Part shown: positions 32,350-45,073 of the stretch, in pieces
Numbering within the stretch: the stretch's first letter is position 1
How the letters are laid out: each line of letters starts with the position of its first letter
Origin: Vitellaria paradoxa
Taxonomy: Eukaryota; Streptophyta; Magnoliopsida; Ericales; Sapotaceae
Assembly: GCA_019916065.1 (NCBI GenBank)
Contig: CM034242.1
Coordinates: forward strand, 6,506,453 to 6,570,452
Length of the DNA stretch: 64,000 nucleotides
Direction of reading: 5' to 3'
Notes under the pieces: model-generated
Databases searched by the model: none
The model's input: the letters and a program-made list of their open reading frames with translations, nothing else
Told to the model about the DNA's origin: nothing
Program-made: the position numbers and the translations under genes

Positions 32350-34300
32350 GGAACATTTCCTCACGTCAAGGTCACATCATCTTAGGCGGTGGACTGTCAC
32401 TTTTATATATCACTATCTAATGTTGTTGTCAAAATCAAAGGATTCATGGGACACACTGCGCGGAATTGATAGATATATCATGCGATGGACTCGTGAGACA
32501 CACGAGAGTCTAAAGCCATATGTTAGAATGAGTCCAATCTGAAATATGGTTAGGTTGGCGCCAGAGTTTTTTTTTTTTTTTTTTTTGGAAAAAAGGAAGA
32601 AAAAATGGAAGGACAAAAATAAAAATTATTTTCTTTCTTCTATCTTCCATCACAGTAATTATTTTATTAATTTTAAATTAAATAAAAATATTATTTTTAT
32701 TATCTTTTTTCTTTTTTATGCGCAGTATTTTTTTTTTTTTTGTAAAATTAGTTATTTTAAATTACTTTGCAGTATCATCAATACGTATTTTTCTTTCTTT
32801 TCTATTTTTTCTCACCCCCTCACCATTCAAATTGAATATGGGGGAGAGAAGAAGTCAACAAGAGGTCCTATACTATTTAGTTGTTGAATTTTGAATAAAA
32901 ATGGAGAATATATAAATTAATCAATCATTCTAAATTATCTTATAGTATCTATTCTGATTCTTCATTCCTTTCTATTTTTTCTTCTCCCCTCACCGTTCAA
33001 TTTGAATTTGAGGAGAGGAGAAGGCAACAAGAGGTCTTGTACTATTTGGTTGTTGGATTTTGAATAAAAATGAAGAAATATAAAATAAATCTAACTCTTT
33101 TCTCTCAACTTTTTCCTTACTTTCCTATATATATTTTTTTTCCATTCTGTCTAAGCAGGCTAACAAAACAAAGATAGTACTCTCCCCCTCTTTGTAAGTC
33201 TTGTCTCCGGTGAGACTTCTCATTATTTTGGTACCTTTCAAATCTTATAATGTAGTTACGTGAAATGTATCCAATTAAGAGCCTGTTTGGAAACACTATC
33301 AAAATATACTAACTTTTAATTTTCTTTAATTTTCTTCTAAATTTCACTACCAAAATTTACCAAACACACACATACAGACACACACACACAAGAAATATCA
33401 CACACAAACCATTTACTTATTTTTCAAAATTTTTCAACTTTATTATTATTATTACTTTTAAAAATTTCCACCAAATACACAACTTTGGTTAAAAGTAATA
33501 CGTGTTAATACCAAAATAAAAGTTGTAAAAAATTGAAAGTTTTTTGTTTATCAAATGTGACCTCAGTATTCTTGTTACAATGATTGTTTTATTCTAGAGT
33601 AACCACACTTTACTTTTTTTGTGATTGGCACAAAAAATATATGATTTTTATCTAATTTAAAAGTCATCTTTTGTGATTTGAATTAAAGCATAAAATTGCG
33701 AGAAATTACTAAGTTTAGCTAGATTTGCATTGTTAAAAAGTTATTAAAATGTAAAGACAAATTGAGTTTGTTTTAGAAAATGAAATAGTTTTTTATTTAT
33801 CTATTTTTATAAAAATCTTTTTTCTCGAGCAAATTTTAACTAATGATGTACAGATTTAATTAAATTTAATATATTTAAATAATTTTAAATTTTAATTCAA
33901 ATCACAAGGACGTATTTGTAAATTTTTAAATTAAAAAGGGATAAATTAATGATTCATACAATACTATTTTCATCTAATTTTCTTATCCATCATCATCAGC
34001 GGTATTTTCTTTGTTTTGCTGTTTACGCTTTTTCTAGAAGGGGAACAAGAATTCTAATTAGTAAACTCGATCCTTTGACCTTGTGCCAGGTGGGATCCCA
34101 CAAAATCCCACTATGGTGCCTGCTCACGTCGAAATTGACTCGCTCGATTGGGTCAGAGTCAGTCAATGGTTTTAACTTTTTGCCAATGGGTTTTTTTGCT
34201 GTCTTCATAATTTGCTTGGAAAGTGGAATTTCTACCACCGCACTGACTGTTAAGTCGCTTAGCACTCAATTTCTGCCATTGAGTAGTCGATATTCTCCTG
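32350..34300 (+). repeat. Second unit of S-RLK upstream duplication
   Basis: Aligns with 16840-17045 + 18158-18626 + 30733-32010. It lacks the Tat insertion, so it preserves the empty site. Within it a 170-bp block (GTATCATC..ATTTGAATATG..TCAACAAGAGGTC) is itself repeated (about 32750-32900, 32930-33060); a further copy is at about 41695-41815. 34030-34300 is the proximal upstream region of copy B. Confidence 0.75.
33278..33562. mobile_element. Tourist-like MITE, duplicated copy
   Basis: Same element as 30968-31222, carried along in the tandem duplication. Ends GAGCCTGTTTGGAAAC and GTTTATCAAATGTGACC; the right target repeat has mutated (TCA for TTA). A (CA)n stretch (33365-33390) has grown inside. 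Confidence 0.7.
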
Positions 34301-34304
34301 CCTA

Positions 34305-34508
34305 GTTTCTCCCTGTCATTGATTATCATTATTAAGCTAAAACTCATAAATGGTGAACCTAAAAGCATATGATCAAATGCCTGGAAAAGTCTATTTTCTT
34401 GCTAGTTCCCCCCCTTTTTTTTTTTTTTTGGGTAATTAAGTATTCTTGCTAGTTCTTCTTCTTCTCCTTCATCTTCTTTATAAGAATTTCTATTTCAAGA
34501 TATCCAAA
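34305..34508 (+). promoter_or_regulatory. Copy B proximal upstream block
   Basis: Shared with copy C (about 44870-45073) and, either side of a SINE, copy D: ATATGATCAAATGCCTG, AAAGTCTATTTTCTT, then AAGAATTTCTATTTCAAGATATCC up to the ATG. Conservation of this stretch beside three genes suggests 5' UTR plus core promoter, though I cannot place the TATA box or start site. Confidence 0.5.
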
Positions 34509-37500
34509 ATGTGGCAGCGCAAGGAGGATGGGGTGGGAGGCACTGCAATATTTAAACCATGGGTTTTCCTCTGTGTTTTGCTTCTGTTTAAGTCAAGCAA
34601 GACCTGTTCTTCAATTGGAGACGACGCTCTTGCAGCAGGCCAAAATCTCACAGGGACAAACACTCTAATATCTCAAGGAGGTATTTTTGAACTGGGTTTC
34701 TTCGGCAAAGGTAAAGATGATTCTCTTAAGTTTTATCTTGGCATATGGTATAAGAACTTTGCAGACCAAACAATAGTTTGGGTTGCAAACAGAGACAAAC
34801 CACTTTCGCATTCATCTTCTGCTGTCCTTAAAGTATCCGAGGATGGTAATTTAGTCGTCCTTGATGATTCATCTAGAACCCGGGTTTGGACGACCAACTT
34901 AGTGCCACAAGCATCTAATTCTACTGAAGCCGTGCTTCTTCGTGATGGCAATTTTGTACTAAGGAATAGTTCAGAGCCATCTATTATACACTGGCAAAGT
35001 TTTGATCACCCGACCGACACATGGTTGGCTGGTGCAACGCTTGGCACCAGTAAACTTAGTGGTGAAACCACACGTCTTATTTCGTGGAAAAACTCAGAAG
35101 ATCCTGCTCCTGGGATGTTTTCGGTTGAGGTAGACTCAAATGGAAGCGCTCAGTTCTTTATAGAATGGAACATGTCCAGAATATATTGGAGTAGTGGACT
35201 ATGGAATGGTCAACTATTTAGCTCATTTCCTGAAATAAGATTAAACTACATTTACAATTACAGTTTTGTCTCAAATGAGAGAGAGCACTATTTTACCTTC
35301 TCTATTTCCAACAAAGAAGCATTATCAAGAATGGTGTTGGATCAATCAGGACAACTCAGACAGTTAACATTTGTAGAAGGTATGCATGATTGGAATCTAT
35401 TTTGGACGCAACCAACGAAACAATCCGATGTTTTTGCTCTTTGCGGTCCCTTTGGCATCTTCAATGAGCAGAACCCCTCAAACCCTTGTGCGTGTTTGCA
35501 AGGTTTTGAATCGCTTTCAGAAACACCGCTAAATAACCAGTCAAGTGGTTGTGTGAGGAAAACCCCTTTGCAGTGTGAAAGTAAATCTTCGGGTGGAAAA
35601 GATGATGGGTTCCTAAGTATTTCTAACGTGAAATTTCCTGCAAATTCAAAAATATATCCTGCTACCAATGGCACAATGTGTAAGTCCGCTTGTGTGCAGA
35701 ATTGTTCGTGCACAGCTTATGCTTACAATAGTAGTGGGTGTTCAATATGGGAAGGAGCTTTATTGAATTTACAATCCTCGGATGAGAACAACACTAAACA
35801 AGATATCCATATAAAGCTTGCTGCATCTGAGCTTCAAGATGCTGGAGGTATGTGTCTGCAGTTGATAAGTAACTTCCTTTTGTACATGTATAGATTCTTC
35901 TTCTTCTTCTTCTTCTTCTTTTCTTTTTTTGGTTTCAATAAACGTCAGAGTATTCAACATTCTAATCTCTCAATTCAGGAAACAGACATAAGTTGTGGGT
36001 CATAGCAATTGTGGTTCCCCTTACTATGGTTGTCTCAAGCATCTTCATTTGGCATTTATGCAGGAGAAAGTACAGCAAAAATGGTATGTACTAGTTTTAG
36101 TCATCGGTTTCAAAGCTCATATTCAAATAAGTCATAAATTGATCATTAATTTTACGTAAGATGATCAAAACATGAACCCTTTGAATACCATATTTTAGAG
36201 CAATTTGGTTAGGATTTGACAAAGACCCAATTGAGAGTATCATGAAACTGTTCCCATTGTTAATTTCAATTATTTAATAATTGTTGTTCCTTTCTTGTTG
36301 TGTTTTATGCTAAGCAGGGACATGTCATTCAAGTGAAGATTTGTATTTATTTGATTTCAACAGTCGTTCTGTTACAACTGATCGTAAAACAAAAGCTCGA
36401 TATAATTTAATGAGTGGAAAGAAGCATATTGATTTGCCATTCTTTAGTTTTATGAGTGTCTCTACTGCAACTAGTGGTTTCTCATCAAACAATAAGCTTG
36501 GAGAGGGAGGTTTTGGACCTGTTTACAAGGTAAGATTCAATATTAAGAGAGTGCTTTAAATTAGAATAACCATTACTAGATATCTTAGATTATGCAAGAT
36601 TATTGACGTAAAACAATCTTATTGTGAAACAAGTTAAGGAGGTAGTTATGATAGTTCATTTACTTGACGACCTTGATATCATGTTTGGAACATAGATTCA
36701 CTATTTACTCAGCTTACTCTATTCCAAACAAAGCTTTTTTCTCCTCTATTTTTATTAAATTTAAGCAGGGTAAATTACTCAAGGGACAACAAATAGCAGT
36801 GAAGAGACTTTCAAAAAGATCAGGGCAAGGACTGGAGGAGTTCAGAAATGAGGTGATATTGATTGCCAAACTCCAACATCGGAATCTTGTTAGACTCTTG
36901 GGTTGTTGCATCGAACAAGATGAAAATATATTAATCTATGAGTACATGCCCAATAAAAGTCTAGATTTCTTCTTATTTGGTTAGTTTTTCTCCACCGTTT
37001 GCGTTTTATCTTGTGTAAATTTATTAGTAGTGTCAAAACATTTTTGACATAAACTTGAGACAGATTCAAATAAGCGAGGGCTACTAGATTGGAAGACACG
37101 CAGGCATATAATTGAAGGGATTGCTCAAGGGCTTCTTTACCTACATCAAGACTCGAGATTACGCATTGTTCATAGAGATCTAAAAGCAAGTAACATTCTT
37201 TTAGATGCTGAAATGAATCCAAAAATATCAGATTTTGGAATGGCTCGTATGTTTCGTGGCAATGAGCTACAAGCAAACACAAAACGAGTTGTTGGAACAT
37301 AGTAAGTGTGAAAAACAAATATTCCTTAGCCTACATGTATACAACCCCTAGAAGCAATATGCATATATATCACTAGTTACTAAAAGATTGTTTCTGCTTA
37401 ACTATTAAAAGTGGCTATATGGCTCCTGAATATGCAATGGAAGGTCGCTTCTCTATAAAGTCTGACATCTTTAGCTTTGGAGTGTTGTTGCTGGAGATAC

Positions 37501-37981
37501 TGAGTGGCAAGAGGAATTCTAGTTTTTATCATACCAATTATCTCAATCTCATTGTATATGTAAGAATCTGCCAGGACCTTTTCTTGACAGTTTGTTTTTA
37601 TTTTCTCCTTCTTTCTGATGTTAAAATAAATTTTAGACCGAATAATGTTATATATTGCATGTTTACAATTGTAATCTTTAGGCATGGGATCTATGGACTG
37701 CTGGTAAAGGCTTGGACTTGCTGGATCCGATCCTTGGTTGTCCTTGTTCGGGTTTGAGATACATCAACATAGGCCTTCTTTGCGTGCAAGATAATCCAGC
37801 TAATCGGCCTACTGCTACTGATGTTGTCACAATGTTTGGAGATGAAGTTGCGCCTCTGTCAGCACCAAAGCAACCTGCATTTTGTACTAGTCGAGCTGTG
37901 GACACAAATTCATCATCATCCAACAGAGCAGGGACTTATTCAGTTAATGATGTAACTATTTCAATGATTCAAGGCAGATAA
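34509..37981 (+). CDS. S-RLK copy B: complete G-type lectin S-receptor-like kinase
   Basis: Plasma-membrane receptor Ser/Thr kinase, ligand unknown. Exons 34509-35847, 35979-36083, 36318-36529, 36769-36979, 37064-37301, 37412-37559 and 37682-37981 join in phase (all GT-AG) into 850 codons. The start at 34509 (MWQRKED) is preferred over the frame's upstream codons because it is conserved in copies C and D. Domains: signal peptide about 1-34; B-lectin about 35-155 ([18 protein letters not shown]); S-locus glycoprotein and EGF-like about 200-355; PAN-like about 360-440 ([16 protein letters not shown]); membrane span about 453-474; kinase about 535-815 with GEGGFG 541-546, Lys564, HRDLK (Asp661), DFG (Asp679), APE 706-708. 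The EGF-like region reads CGPFGIF where a Cys is usual. The only intact copy in the window. Confidence 0.93.
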
Positions 37982-39114
37982 TTAAGAGGTAAGAATTTGT
38001 TTACCTAATCTCAAATTTTTATTTCAATTGCATCTCCTTATGTCTTAAAAAAATAAAAAATAAATTAAAAAAAAAAAAAAAAACAAAACTACCTTATGAA
38101 TGCCTTTTGCCTCCCCTCCTCATGTTCTTATTGCTTTGACCAGTAACCAGCCCGAGGCTACGAAGACAATAGCATATAACAGTTGCTTGCAGAATTAAGC
38201 AGGAACGAGAAACCACCAGCTCCGTGCTTCTTTCTGGGACTTACGATTACTTGAAAGATTTAAAATATTAGTTTTTTAAGACAAGAGTGAATGTATTTTT
38301 CCCAAAAATATTTTAGGTTGCTTGCAAAATTAACACACAGCCATGGTTGTTTTACAGCAAGGCCCGAATTCAGTTTACACGAGCTAGAATCCCGGTCTTA
38401 ACATTAATTACAAATGTTCGTGCCGTAGAAAATGGGATCCCACATATTAACAATGGAAATTATTGGGTCTAACATTGCCCATTTACTAAAGCTCAGGAAA
38501 GCACAAATTATTGAGAAGTGAGCATTATTTTAGTTAAAATAAAAAGTTCATAAAATTACAATTTATTTCTAAAACCATCACTACTAAGTTATTTTGAATA
38601 TATATATTTTTTTATAAAATGCTAAAATTCAAATGAGAAGTATCATGTGAGTTTGCAAGATTATGAAAAATTGGAGTGTGGAATGCAACTAAGCACTTTG
38701 AATAATGAGTGAATTTGAAAGCCTTCAATTCATATCCCTTAATTTCCTAATTATATCCTTTCTACTAAATATTTTAATTTTAGCAATCACTCAAATACCA
38801 TAACATGACTTGATTAAATTACAACAATTCTAATCCTAGAATATAAGAACTCACAAATCATAGAGACAAAAAAAATTGCTTCAAGAATGTTTTGACAAAA
38901 GATTTGTCAATGGAAAACAAAAGAAATAAAATTTAAAATTCCTTTTCATTTAAGAAATTAAAAAAAATTAATATGTTAACAAATGTCTTTAATTTTATTA
39001 TATTTTTTAAATTTTTATACAAAAATATATATTCGAGATTTTATATTTTCTTCCTTTTTTTTCTATCTTTTTTTTTCTTCTCTTTTCTTTTCTTTCACTA
39101 AATCCTCACTCTAA
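37982..39114. other. Copy B downstream flank
   Basis: Matches the downstream flank of copies C and D in blocks (compare 38340-38520 with 49360-49550). Contains poly-A tracts. From about 38540 the sequence departs from C and D, marking extra sequence that runs to about 42230. No gene. Confidence 0.6.
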
Positions 39115-39577
39115 ACACGTCTTTGTTTGGGTGGAGGTGAATGAGAGTGAAAAGAAATAAACTGAAAAAGGTGAAAAGATTTACATTGTCTGAGAAAAAG
39201 TGAATGGGAGAGAAGGGAAGTATATAAATGGAAGTGATTCATTTACCTCTATTAACCAACTTTCTTTCACCCCCAATTTGCAAGGGAATGCGTGTGGGGG
39301 AAAAAAAAAGTAAATTGCATGCATGTATTTTCTCTATTTTGTCTTTAGTATTTTTCATTATTTCTATAAATGTCTATCATAATTAAATATATTTTAAATG
39401 GTATAATAATAAATTTAATCATATTCTTTACTTTACCTTTCATTTCTCCTCCCGTCTTTTCCAAACAAAATAATAATAACAATAACAACAACAACAATTA
39501 ACCTCCATTGCGTTCCCCTCATTTACTTTGCTTTCTTCTCTTTTATCCTCCCCTCCCATTCTCCCAAACAGAGGCTA
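39115..39577. mobile_element. Possible MITE, Tourist-like ends
   Basis: Left TCTTTGTTTGGGTGGAGGTG is mirrored at right (CCTCCCATTCTCCCAAACAGAGGC). An AT-rich middle and an (AAC)n run lie near 39473-39498. No certain target repeat. Confidence 0.5.
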
Positions 39578-39600
39578 TAACTACAAATACAAGTTACCTG

Positions 39601-39750
39601 TGTTTAGGGGTGCTTTGGAGTAGGGGTTGATATCATTCCGCCTTGATCTCTTAATCCCCCACCTGTGACCCGAGTTCAAACTCATAAACCTCATTTCCAA
39701 CCCTCAAGATAGATATATATTGTTGTTCTTGTAAAAAAAAAATAAAATAA
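39601..39750 (+). mobile_element. SINE-like, tRNA-derived
   Basis: A box-B-like GACCCGAGTTCAAACTC lies about 55 bases after a weak box A. The 3' end TTGTTGTTCTTG followed by an A-rich tail is typical of plant SINEs. Target repeats not resolved. Confidence 0.45.
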
Positions 39751-40043
39751 AAAATTGCACTTGAGGCTTGTAAATAAAAAAAAAATAATAAGATAAAGGG
39801 TAAAAATATTAATGACCAAGGGGTTAATTATAAGTTGGTCACATGGCCACTGTGGATCATCAACCTGAAAAGGTAAACGCTAACATCGCTAGCTCTACAA
39901 GATATCTCGCTTTAGCAACAAAATGACCAAGGGGAAAGTTGACTTTCTCATGATGCTAACGTGGTAAGATTGAACTAACACAAAATGTTACAAATGTATG
40001 TTATACAAGGAGAAAAGACGAATAGATAAAGGTATAATCCAAA

Positions 40044-40370
40044 CAGGGCGGCCACAAATCAAGCTGCTCGGGCTTGATTTATGGTCCCAATTGGAGTCTG
40101 AAAAGACTCAGCTTGGCAACTCATGAGACAATATTTAATAATATATATATATAACATTTTTATTAAAATGATGATGTCGTTTTAATTTACGAAAACGATG
40201 GTATTTTAGTTTAATGAAATAATATTATTTTCGCTTAGTTAAATTATTTATTTTAATTTATAATATTTTATATCCAAACAACATAATTTTAGTTAATCAA
40301 GCTATTTACAAGTGAACTTGAGTAATTCTTGGCTTGAGAGCTCGGTTCGACTCAGCTTGGTTCTTGACAT
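40044..40370. mobile_element. Diverged relative of the AGCTCGAGC hAT-like family
   Basis: CAGGGCGGCCACAAATCAAG, CTGCTCGGGCTTGATTTATGG and AATGATGATGTCGTTTTAAT parallel 29189-29623, and the right part has CTTGAGAGCTCGGTTCGACTC. Borders approximate. Confidence 0.55.
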
Positions 40371-42404
40371 AAACTCCTTTTGCCTCCGCTAATATATTGA
40401 GTCTTCATAACTGACTTAATTAATTTCGGTGTATCCTCGAATGGCAACCCACGGCTGCACGGGGCGGTGAATTTTGCCAAAAAGGAAATGAAATAAACCA
40501 TACGTGGAGAAAGTATTAAATTTATTCCATTTATATTTTTGTAAAATAAAGAAAACAATATAAAAAATAATTTTTTATCCCATTTACAAAAATATAAGTG
40601 AATATAATAAAATAAAAATAAAAAAGAAAAATATATCACCGCTCATTTTCTGTGTGATGAAAAATTCCATTTCCACGTATTCTAGAACAGGATAAGAAAC
40701 TAGAGAGTAGAGACTCTTCTTAAATTTAAGAAGATAAATAAATTGTTGAGACGGTTAGCTCAATTGTAAAGAGCGCCCTAACCCTGCCATTTGATTTTTT
40801 ATCCAATTCTATTTTCTAAATAGAATAAATTTGAATTTTTGTTAATTACCATAAAAATAAGTCAATGAAATCAAATTAAAAAATAAAGGAAAGAACTAAA
40901 GGCTCTTCTTAAGGACTAAAAAGCTTAATAGGTTTGTAAATCATCAATGGCAGGAAAGTCAATTAATCACAAGTGGTGTCCTTCTGGAAACGCTTAATGA
41001 AAGTTAATGAAAATTTAATGGACTTTTAAAAAATAATAACATTATATATAGTCAGTTGCTTAATTATAACTTTTTAATTTTTGACTATTAAATTTTATGC
41101 AAACCCACAAATAAACCGGATGAGAGATCTAAAGTTGAAATACAACTTTTGAGAACTTCGACTTTAGATATTTGAAGTTGAGTTTGAACCCTTAAATTCG
41201 TATGATATTTCATCCAACAGTTAAAATTAAAACATTTTCATTCATTAAATAAATTTTTATAAGAATTTAAAATTAAAAATACAACTTTAACTCGTAAAGT
41301 TGTATTTTAATTTCAAGAACCGTCATCCAAATGAACCATTAAAATTGGTCAGTTGCTCGCACCACTCTTCATTGATAAAAAGCATTCCTCTTTTGGAAAA
41401 TTGATCAAGAAAATTGGTGACTTTTGGACAGGCCACGGTGTATACGGGCGGGGTTGGCGTGGAGTAGACAGTAGTTGATTCTAAAATGGATGGTGGCTCT
41501 TGAATGGGCGAAATTGTGTTGGATATCATGATGGATGATGGCTCTTGAATTGGCATTTGGATTGGGCTCCTGAGATTGCAATATAAACATCATATGAATT
41601 TTTACACACTCTCAACTATTGAAAATAACCCACATACAAGTAAGGAGTAGTTAAATCTAGAATAAGATATAAGTTGAAAAAATCATGATTGTTAATTACC
41701 TTACGGTATCATCTATTTGTATTCTTCTTTTCTTTCTACTTTTTCCCTCTCTCCCTTACTGTTTAATTTGAATCCGAAGAGAGGAGAAGTGAGCAAGACG
41801 GGGGCAAACGCAGCCTTAGGTTCCTCCGGGCAGTAGCTGGGGTAACTAGGCCCAAAGAAAATTTTTTTTGGTTCAATTTTTTTTTTCCAGATTTAGTCTA
41901 ATTTAAATTTTTATAGCCAACCTTTTTTTGCGTTCAAACTCTTTGTTCAACTTAATTTTTATAACCCAATCCACTTTATTTTTAAACCTTTTATTCAGTC
42001 CAAACCAACTCTAAATCCTCAGTTTGCCCCTGGAGCAAAAAGTCATATATTGTTTGGCTGTTGAGTTCTGAATAAAAATGAGTCATATATTTTATTTAGT
42101 TTTTAGTGTATATTTTTGTATTTTCACTTAAAATTTAACGCGGTTTACAATTTTACTTTATCCTAAAGTATAAGGAATATAAAGGTAAGTTTTTAAAATT
42201 TAGAAAATGTAAGTGATTTTTACCTTAAATATGTCCTTATAAAAAATATTTTTAATTAAAATTTTTTTTATCCTCGTACATATATGTATATAGTATATAT
42301 TTCTAAATTAAATCAATATAATTAACCATCCATCTATTAATGCATTTATTATTTTATCCTACTTGTAGTTTGAGAAACAAAAATATGGCAAACATAAGGG
42401 GTTT
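40371..42404. other. Intergenic sequence, no gene supported
   Basis: Holds a tRNA-like box A fragment (about 40748), a perfect 13-bp-arm hairpin (41277-41307), a two-fold 45-bp internal repeat (about 41480-41560, both giving short Pro/Ser ORFs on the - strand that I do not accept as genes), a copy of the 170-bp upstream repeat (about 41695-41815) and a half copy of the 16.4-kb MITE family (about 42100-42240). Confidence 0.5.
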
Positions 42405-44325
42405 TTCAATAGGAGAGATTTAACTGGTCAATCTCTGTCCATGAAAAATAGTTTGATATTTAGAATGTTTGGACTTGGCTTCTTTCAAGGAAGGTAATTT
42501 ATTCTCTGAAGTTCAACCTCCTAATTATGCTCATAATTAATTTTAGTTTGATTATCATTTATAATATTTATTATAATTTTTCATCGGAGTAAAGTGAGTC
42601 TGAGAGAAAGGTTAAAGAAAAAACTAAATGTTTCCCTTTACACCTTGTTACCCTACTCCATTTGAATAACATTTATCCTCATTTCAAGAATAAATATTAC
42701 TATTGATTAACACTTAACCTCCAATTCCAAACATGTAAGAAAAATAAGAAAATAAAAGTAAAAAATTAGTAGTTACTCTTGCAACATTTAAACACTTCCC
42801 TCCACCTCTCCCCCCCCCCCAAAAAAATTTGCCCTCACACCAAAAGCACTATGGCAACACTTACTATCTGTTTGAGGGTAAATAATATCTTAGATAAATA
42901 CTTAACTCTCGTTTAGTAATGTTTTTGTTTTCTGTTTTTCAAAATTTTATAAATTCGTAATAAAATATATTTGTTAAATCTGTTTAAGTTTTTTTTTTTT
43001 TTTAAATAAGAACTTAAACAGAAAACATAAAAAAAGGTTTTCACTATTTTTTTTGTCATGAATATTTTGTCAATCTTAACACTTTGTCCATTTTTGTTGC
43101 ATCGCATTAAAATGAATTGTTCTATTCAAATATTTTATTAAACTAAAATTATTTTTAATAAAATGTAATTAGATTAAATTAATTTAATTATCTATATTAA
43201 TATGTAATATATTTTATTAATTTATTTTTAATAAATAATAAAATAAATTAATTAATTAATTTAATAATTGATTTAATTTAATTAATTAATTAATATTAAA
43301 TATCTTTTGTTAAATTATTTTTAATAAATATCATAATTAAATTATTTAAATTATTATGAAATATATTTTATTCAATTATTTTTAATAAATGATATAATTA
43401 AATTATAATTAATATATTTTATATTTATTGAATTAAATGATATAATAATTATATTTTATCCAATTGTTTTTAATAAATAATATAATTAAATTATAATCTA
43501 ATACATTTTATATTTATCGAATTAAATGATTTTTCATAAATAATGTAGTTTAATTAAATTAAATTAAATTAATATGAAATATATTTTATTAAATTCAATT
43601 AATTTTTAAAAAACTAATAAAATTAAAAATTTTATTAAAATAAAAAATTAATAATTATTAAGAAAACTGTATTTCCAAACGTAGTTTCATTATTCATTTC
43701 AAATAAAAAAAGAAAAGAAAAAGAAAAAAAAACTACAACAGAAAACAATAAATAGAAAAACGACAGCGTTACCAAGTGGGTTTTTACCCCTCCATTGTAT
43801 GAAAAGAAATTAACGACTAACTTGACTCTTAATGAAACACTAATTTTTTAACGAAATTGGACAGAAAAATAACATTAGAACCGAATCAAAAGTACATAAT
43901 CAAAATGGCATAACTGAAATTATATATTCAGTGGTGGTATTAATGGTAAATATAATAGTGCTAAGTGTATTTTAACCTTAATTTGGGAATACAGTAGTTG
44001 ATAATGCGTTCAATTTGTCTGGGAATCGACATTTTATTAAGATGATCCTCAAACTGCTCCCTTAGTTACTTTTAAACTTCTATTGTTTTAAAATGTTGTG
44101 CTCTCCAAAGAAATGAATGCCTCCCTTCCCTATGCTAAACAGAGGTAAGGTATCTAATACAACTGATAATGTAAAGAGCATTGGATGTGATTAGCCAAGG
44201 AGAGTCGTCTAAGAAAGGCTTTATGGATAATGTCACTGAAATACATCCTTTTTTTTTTTTTTTTAATCAATTTGACAAGAGTAAACTATTGCACGGACAA
44301 TAAATAGCTAGACATGTAAGGAGGG
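42405..44325 (+). pseudogene. Ancient S-RLK relic between copies B and C
   Basis: 42405-42510 translates in pieces to SIGE..GQSLSMKNSLIF..GLGFFQG, the start of the B-lectin domain (copy [30 protein letters not shown]). 44132-44240 keeps the exon 3 acceptor (TATGCTAAACAG) and ACAACTGATAATGTAAAG as in copy B exon 3. 44278-44325 matches exon 4 (GTAAACTATTGCACGGACAA then TAAATAGCTAGACATG). The interval between is AT-rich, including a low-complexity repeat stretch 43130-43660. Far older than copies A-D. Confidence 0.7.
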
Positions 44326-45073
44326 TCTGGTCATTTGCTTTATAAATAGCTGAGATTTGCAGAATTTTTCAGTATCTTTACAATTTCAAGGTACCTGAAG
44401 ATCAAGAAGTTTCAATAGCTTAAACAATGCTAATAAAAAAGGAAGACCCCATTCTATCCCTAGACAGAGTATGGACATTAGTACAATCATGTGCACATTA
44501 TCGCACGAGGACTAAAGAAGCTCATTCTCAGGGGCAACTAGAACAGTCGTACGTAAGAGAGATGTCATAGTATGAATTCCCTATAAAAGCCAGAATTTAT
44601 AAGCAAACACAATTATTAATTTCAGATGCCTACAAATTAGCTACCCGTATCCTGGATGGAGGATAAGCACGCACATGTTTTGAACCAACTAGTTCCAATA
44701 AATATTACAGGCCAACATCTTTAGTAACCAACATGGCATGAGATTCCATGGTCTTGGTCAGAGTCAATAGTTTTTCCTCTTTCCCAAATTTGATAGGAAG
44801 GTGGAATTTCTATCCCCTAATTGACCAGCATGTCGTTTTTTGCCACACTCAATTTCTACCATCGAGTAGTCGATATTCTCCTGCTTGTTTTCTCCCAATC
44901 AACACCAAAAGTGAGTGGATGAATTGTCAATGATTGTCACTATTAATTAAGCTAAAACACAAAAATGGTAGACCTAAAACCATATGATCAAATGCCTGTA
45001 AAAGTCTATTTTCTTGCCCCTCCTTCTTCTTCTTCTTCTTCTTTACAAGAATTTCTATTTCAAGATATCCAAA
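44326..45073 (+). other. Copy C upstream region
   Basis: From about 44745 it matches the copy B upstream block (GTGGAATTTCTA, CAATTTCTACCATCGAGTAGTCGATATTCTCCTG-like, ATATGATCAAATGCCTG). Before that, no recognised feature. Confidence 0.55.

Noticed and set aside
32546..32887. 113-codon Phe/Lys-rich ORF
   Set aside because: AT-rich low complexity within the duplicated upstream region; not conserved in the other unit.
40742..40785. Possible tRNA gene (GGTTAGCTCAATTGTAAAGAG)
   Set aside because: Only a box-A-like part; no anticodon arm, box B or acceptor stem.
41323..41593. - strand ORFs with a repeated QEP..SI motif
   Set aside because: A short 45-bp duplication in non-coding sequence; two frames are equally open and no homology is apparent.
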